The translations under genes and the position numbers were made by a program. The notes under the pieces were generated by a model. It was not told the DNA's origin. It saw only the letters and a list, made by a program, of their open reading frames with translations, and searched no databases. A stretch of DNA of 52,056 nucleotides from Anaerolineae bacterium (GTDB taxonomy: Bacteria > Chloroflexota > Anaerolineae > Anaerolineales > Villigracilaceae): positions 1 through 52,056 of the forward strand of contig JAFLCE010000019.1 in assembly GCA_017303655.1 (NCBI GenBank), given 5' to 3'. Shown piece after piece: positions 50,841 to 52,056 of this stretch (position 1 is the stretch's first letter; each line of letters begins with the position of its first letter).

Positions 50841-52004
50841 ATGGCTGAAAAAATTCTTATTATCGATGATGATGTAGATACCCTGCGGCTGGTTGGATTG
50901 ATGTTGCAGCGGCAAGGCTACCAGATTGTTGCAGCTTCGAATGGCTCTCAGGGATTGGAGAAAGCATTTGAGGAACGTCCGGATTTGATCCTTCTTGATG
51001 TGATGATGCCGGATATGGATGGATTTGAAGTCACCCGGCGGTTGCGCAAAAACCCGGCAACGACTGCCATCCCCATTTTAATGTTTACTGCAAAGACCCA
51101 GTTGGATGATAAAGTGGCAGGTTTTGAAGTGGGCGCCGATGATTACCTGACCAAGCCGACGCACCCCAATGAACTTCAGGCGCATGTGAAGGCATTGCTG
51201 GCTCGTAAGACTCCTGCCAAGACCGGTGAGATTGCGGTTACAGAAAATGAAAAACGTGGTTACATAATTGGTGTAGTCTCTGCTCGTGGCGGCTTGGGTG
51301 TTTCTTCTGTCGCTTCGAATGTCGCGGCTGGCTTGCATACGCGTGCGCAGGCAGATGTGATCCTGGCAGAGATGACCCCCGGGCAGGGGACGCTCGGTAT
51401 GGACTTGGGGATCGTCAATACCAAAAGTTTGTCTGAAATTCTGGCAGGTACGGTTGCAGAAATCACACCTGAAAAAGTACAAGCTTCGCTGGTCACTCAC
51501 AGTACTGGTTTGAAGATCTTGCCCGCTTCAGACAATCCGCGCGATGTAGATCTAGCTTCGCGTGTGGAGAACTTTGAAGTCTTGGTTCATCGTCTGGCTT
51601 CTCAGGCGCGCTTTGTTATTCTGGATCTCGGTTCAGGGCTGCCGACCTTTGTACAAAAACTGTTATTGTCGTGCGATCATCGGGTAGTTGTGTTGGAAGG
51701 TATGCCCAACTCGATCAATCACACAAAAATTTTGCTGGGTGAAATGACTGAGCTGGAATTAGACCCCAAGACCATTTCAGTTATTCTGAATAACCGCCAG
51801 CGTTCTGATGTTCAGATCCCCTGGGCGCAGGTACAGGAAAAACTAGGGTACCCTATTTCTGTGGCGTTAACCCCTGCACCGGAATTTTTCCTGCAAGCTT
51901 CGCGTTTGCAAACCCCGGCAATCGTTGCGCAACCCGCTAGTATGACCTCTCAGCAGTTTATGAAATTTGTGGATGCCGTCCTTGAGCGTGAAAAGGCGCA
52001 ATGA
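50841..52004 (+). CDS. Receiver domain fused to a TadZ/CpaE-type ParA-like protein
   Basis: A 387-residue protein. Residues 1-122 form a response-regulator receiver with IIDDD at 7-11, phospho-acceptor D53 in LLDVMMPD and K105 in YLTKP. Residues about 138-387 are a MinD/ParA-like domain with SARGGLGVSS at 147-156; the Walker A lysine positions are Val and Arg, so it is atypical, as in TadZ. LDLGSGLPT, ILNNRQRSDVQIPW follow. TadZ places the Tad secretion machinery at the cell pole. The start at 50841 (M after GAGACG) is chosen over the TTG/GTG-rich upstream frame. It overlaps the next gene by ATGA. Confidence 0.85.
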   Translation: MAEKILIIDDDVDTLRLVGLMLQRQGYQIVAASNGSQGLEKAFEERPDLILLDVMMPDMDGFEVTRRLRKNPATTAIPILMFTAKTQLDDKVAGFEVGADDYLTKPTHPNELQAHVKALLARKTPAKTGEIAVTENEKRGYIIGVVSARGGLGVSSVASNVAAGLHTRAQADVILAEMTPGQGTLGMDLGIVNTKSLSEILAGTVAEITPEKVQASLVTHSTGLKILPASDNPRDVDLASRVENFEVLVHRLASQARFVILDLGSGLPTFVQKLLLSCDHRVVVLEGMPNSINHTKILLGEMTELELDPKTISVILNNRQRSDVQIPWAQVQEKLGYPISVALTPAPEFFLQASRLQTPAIVAQPASMTSQQFMKFVDAVLEREKAQ

Positions 52005-52056
52005 GTTCGGCGTCCATGCAGACCATGGAAAGCATTGTCTTTGCTGCGGATTTGAT
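52001..52056 (+). CDS. Start of a further gene, cut by the window end
   Basis: ATG at 52001 overlaps the previous TGA (ATGA) and the frame stays open to the window end (MSSASMQTMESIVFAADL...). Tight coupling suggests another Tad or regulatory component, but too little is present for a family call. Confidence 0.5.
   Translation, partial: MSSASMQTMESIVFAADL

Overview
The window looks like chromosomal DNA of a Chloroflexota bacterium, most likely class Anaerolineae. This is an inference from protein style: alanine-cysteine lipoboxes followed by long Pro/Thr linkers, short Flp pilins, a mevalonate kinase, TadZ-like proteins and a mix of Shine-Dalgarno and apparently leaderless starts. No rRNA, transposase, phage or CRISPR locus was seen. 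Base composition looks even throughout, so most of the window reads as core and accessory metabolism and not as one mobile island.

Layout. 1-4.3 kb: end of an unknown gene, then a minus-strand phnD-phnC-phnE phosphonate/phosphite-type ABC importer with an enlarged permease and a palindrome over the phnD promoter. 4.3-7.7 kb: an ECF sigma factor with an SRPBCC protein and a small hypothetical gene, then a PLP-dependent decarboxylase. 7.8-12.4 kb: lipA, an NfeD-type membrane protease, an isoprenylcysteine-methyltransferase-like protein, a TauE/SafE permease and a divergent Rrf2 regulator with two matching dyad sites. 12.5-18.5 kb: an SH3 lipoprotein, a flippase-like protein, an MrfA-type helicase carrying an inserted HNH domain, an MFS protein and a cupin. 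18.5-19.9 kb: surE and three tRNAs (Arg, Gly, and Met or Ile2). 19.9-24.8 kb: a kinase-like APH protein, then hutI, a diguanylate cyclase, arginase and an inositol-monophosphatase-family gene in one minus-strand cluster. 25.0-26.3 kb: four tandem class IVb Flp pilin genes, each with its own terminator or hairpin. 26.4-31.3 kb: an MFS protein, a membrane protein, and a P-type ATPase behind a yybP-ykoY (Mn2+) riboswitch. 31.3-37.9 kb: zinc-ribbon protein, tlyA, a GH8 glycosidase, UbiA-type prenyltransferase, mevalonate kinase, CPBP protease, a membrane-protein gene broken by one in-frame TGA, and a bacterial PH-domain protein. 37.9-43.7 kb: MFS protein, sbcD, a four-helix-bundle (23S IVP-type) gene flanked by inverted repeats, and two tandem C39-like/TPR proteins. 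43.9-46.5 kb: a four-gene operon with PepSY-like secreted protein, small anchored protein, ApbE flavin transferase and ferric-reductase-like membrane protein. 46.5-52 kb: dnaK, two paralogous lipoproteins, tmRNA (ssrA), and a receiver-TadZ fusion followed by the start of another gene.

How parts work together. PhnD, PhnC and PhnE form one importer. The Rrf2 gene probably controls itself and the TauE/SafE permease. UbiA, mevalonate kinase and perhaps the CPBP gene are translationally linked and point to isoprenoid lipid metabolism. The Flp pilins and the receiver-TadZ protein belong to the same kind of tight-adherence pilus system although they lie 25 kb apart. ApbE with a b-type-cytochrome-like membrane protein suggests extracytoplasmic flavin-based electron transfer. 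Several genes have a -10 box six to nine bases before the ATG and no ribosome binding site, which points to leaderless transcripts.
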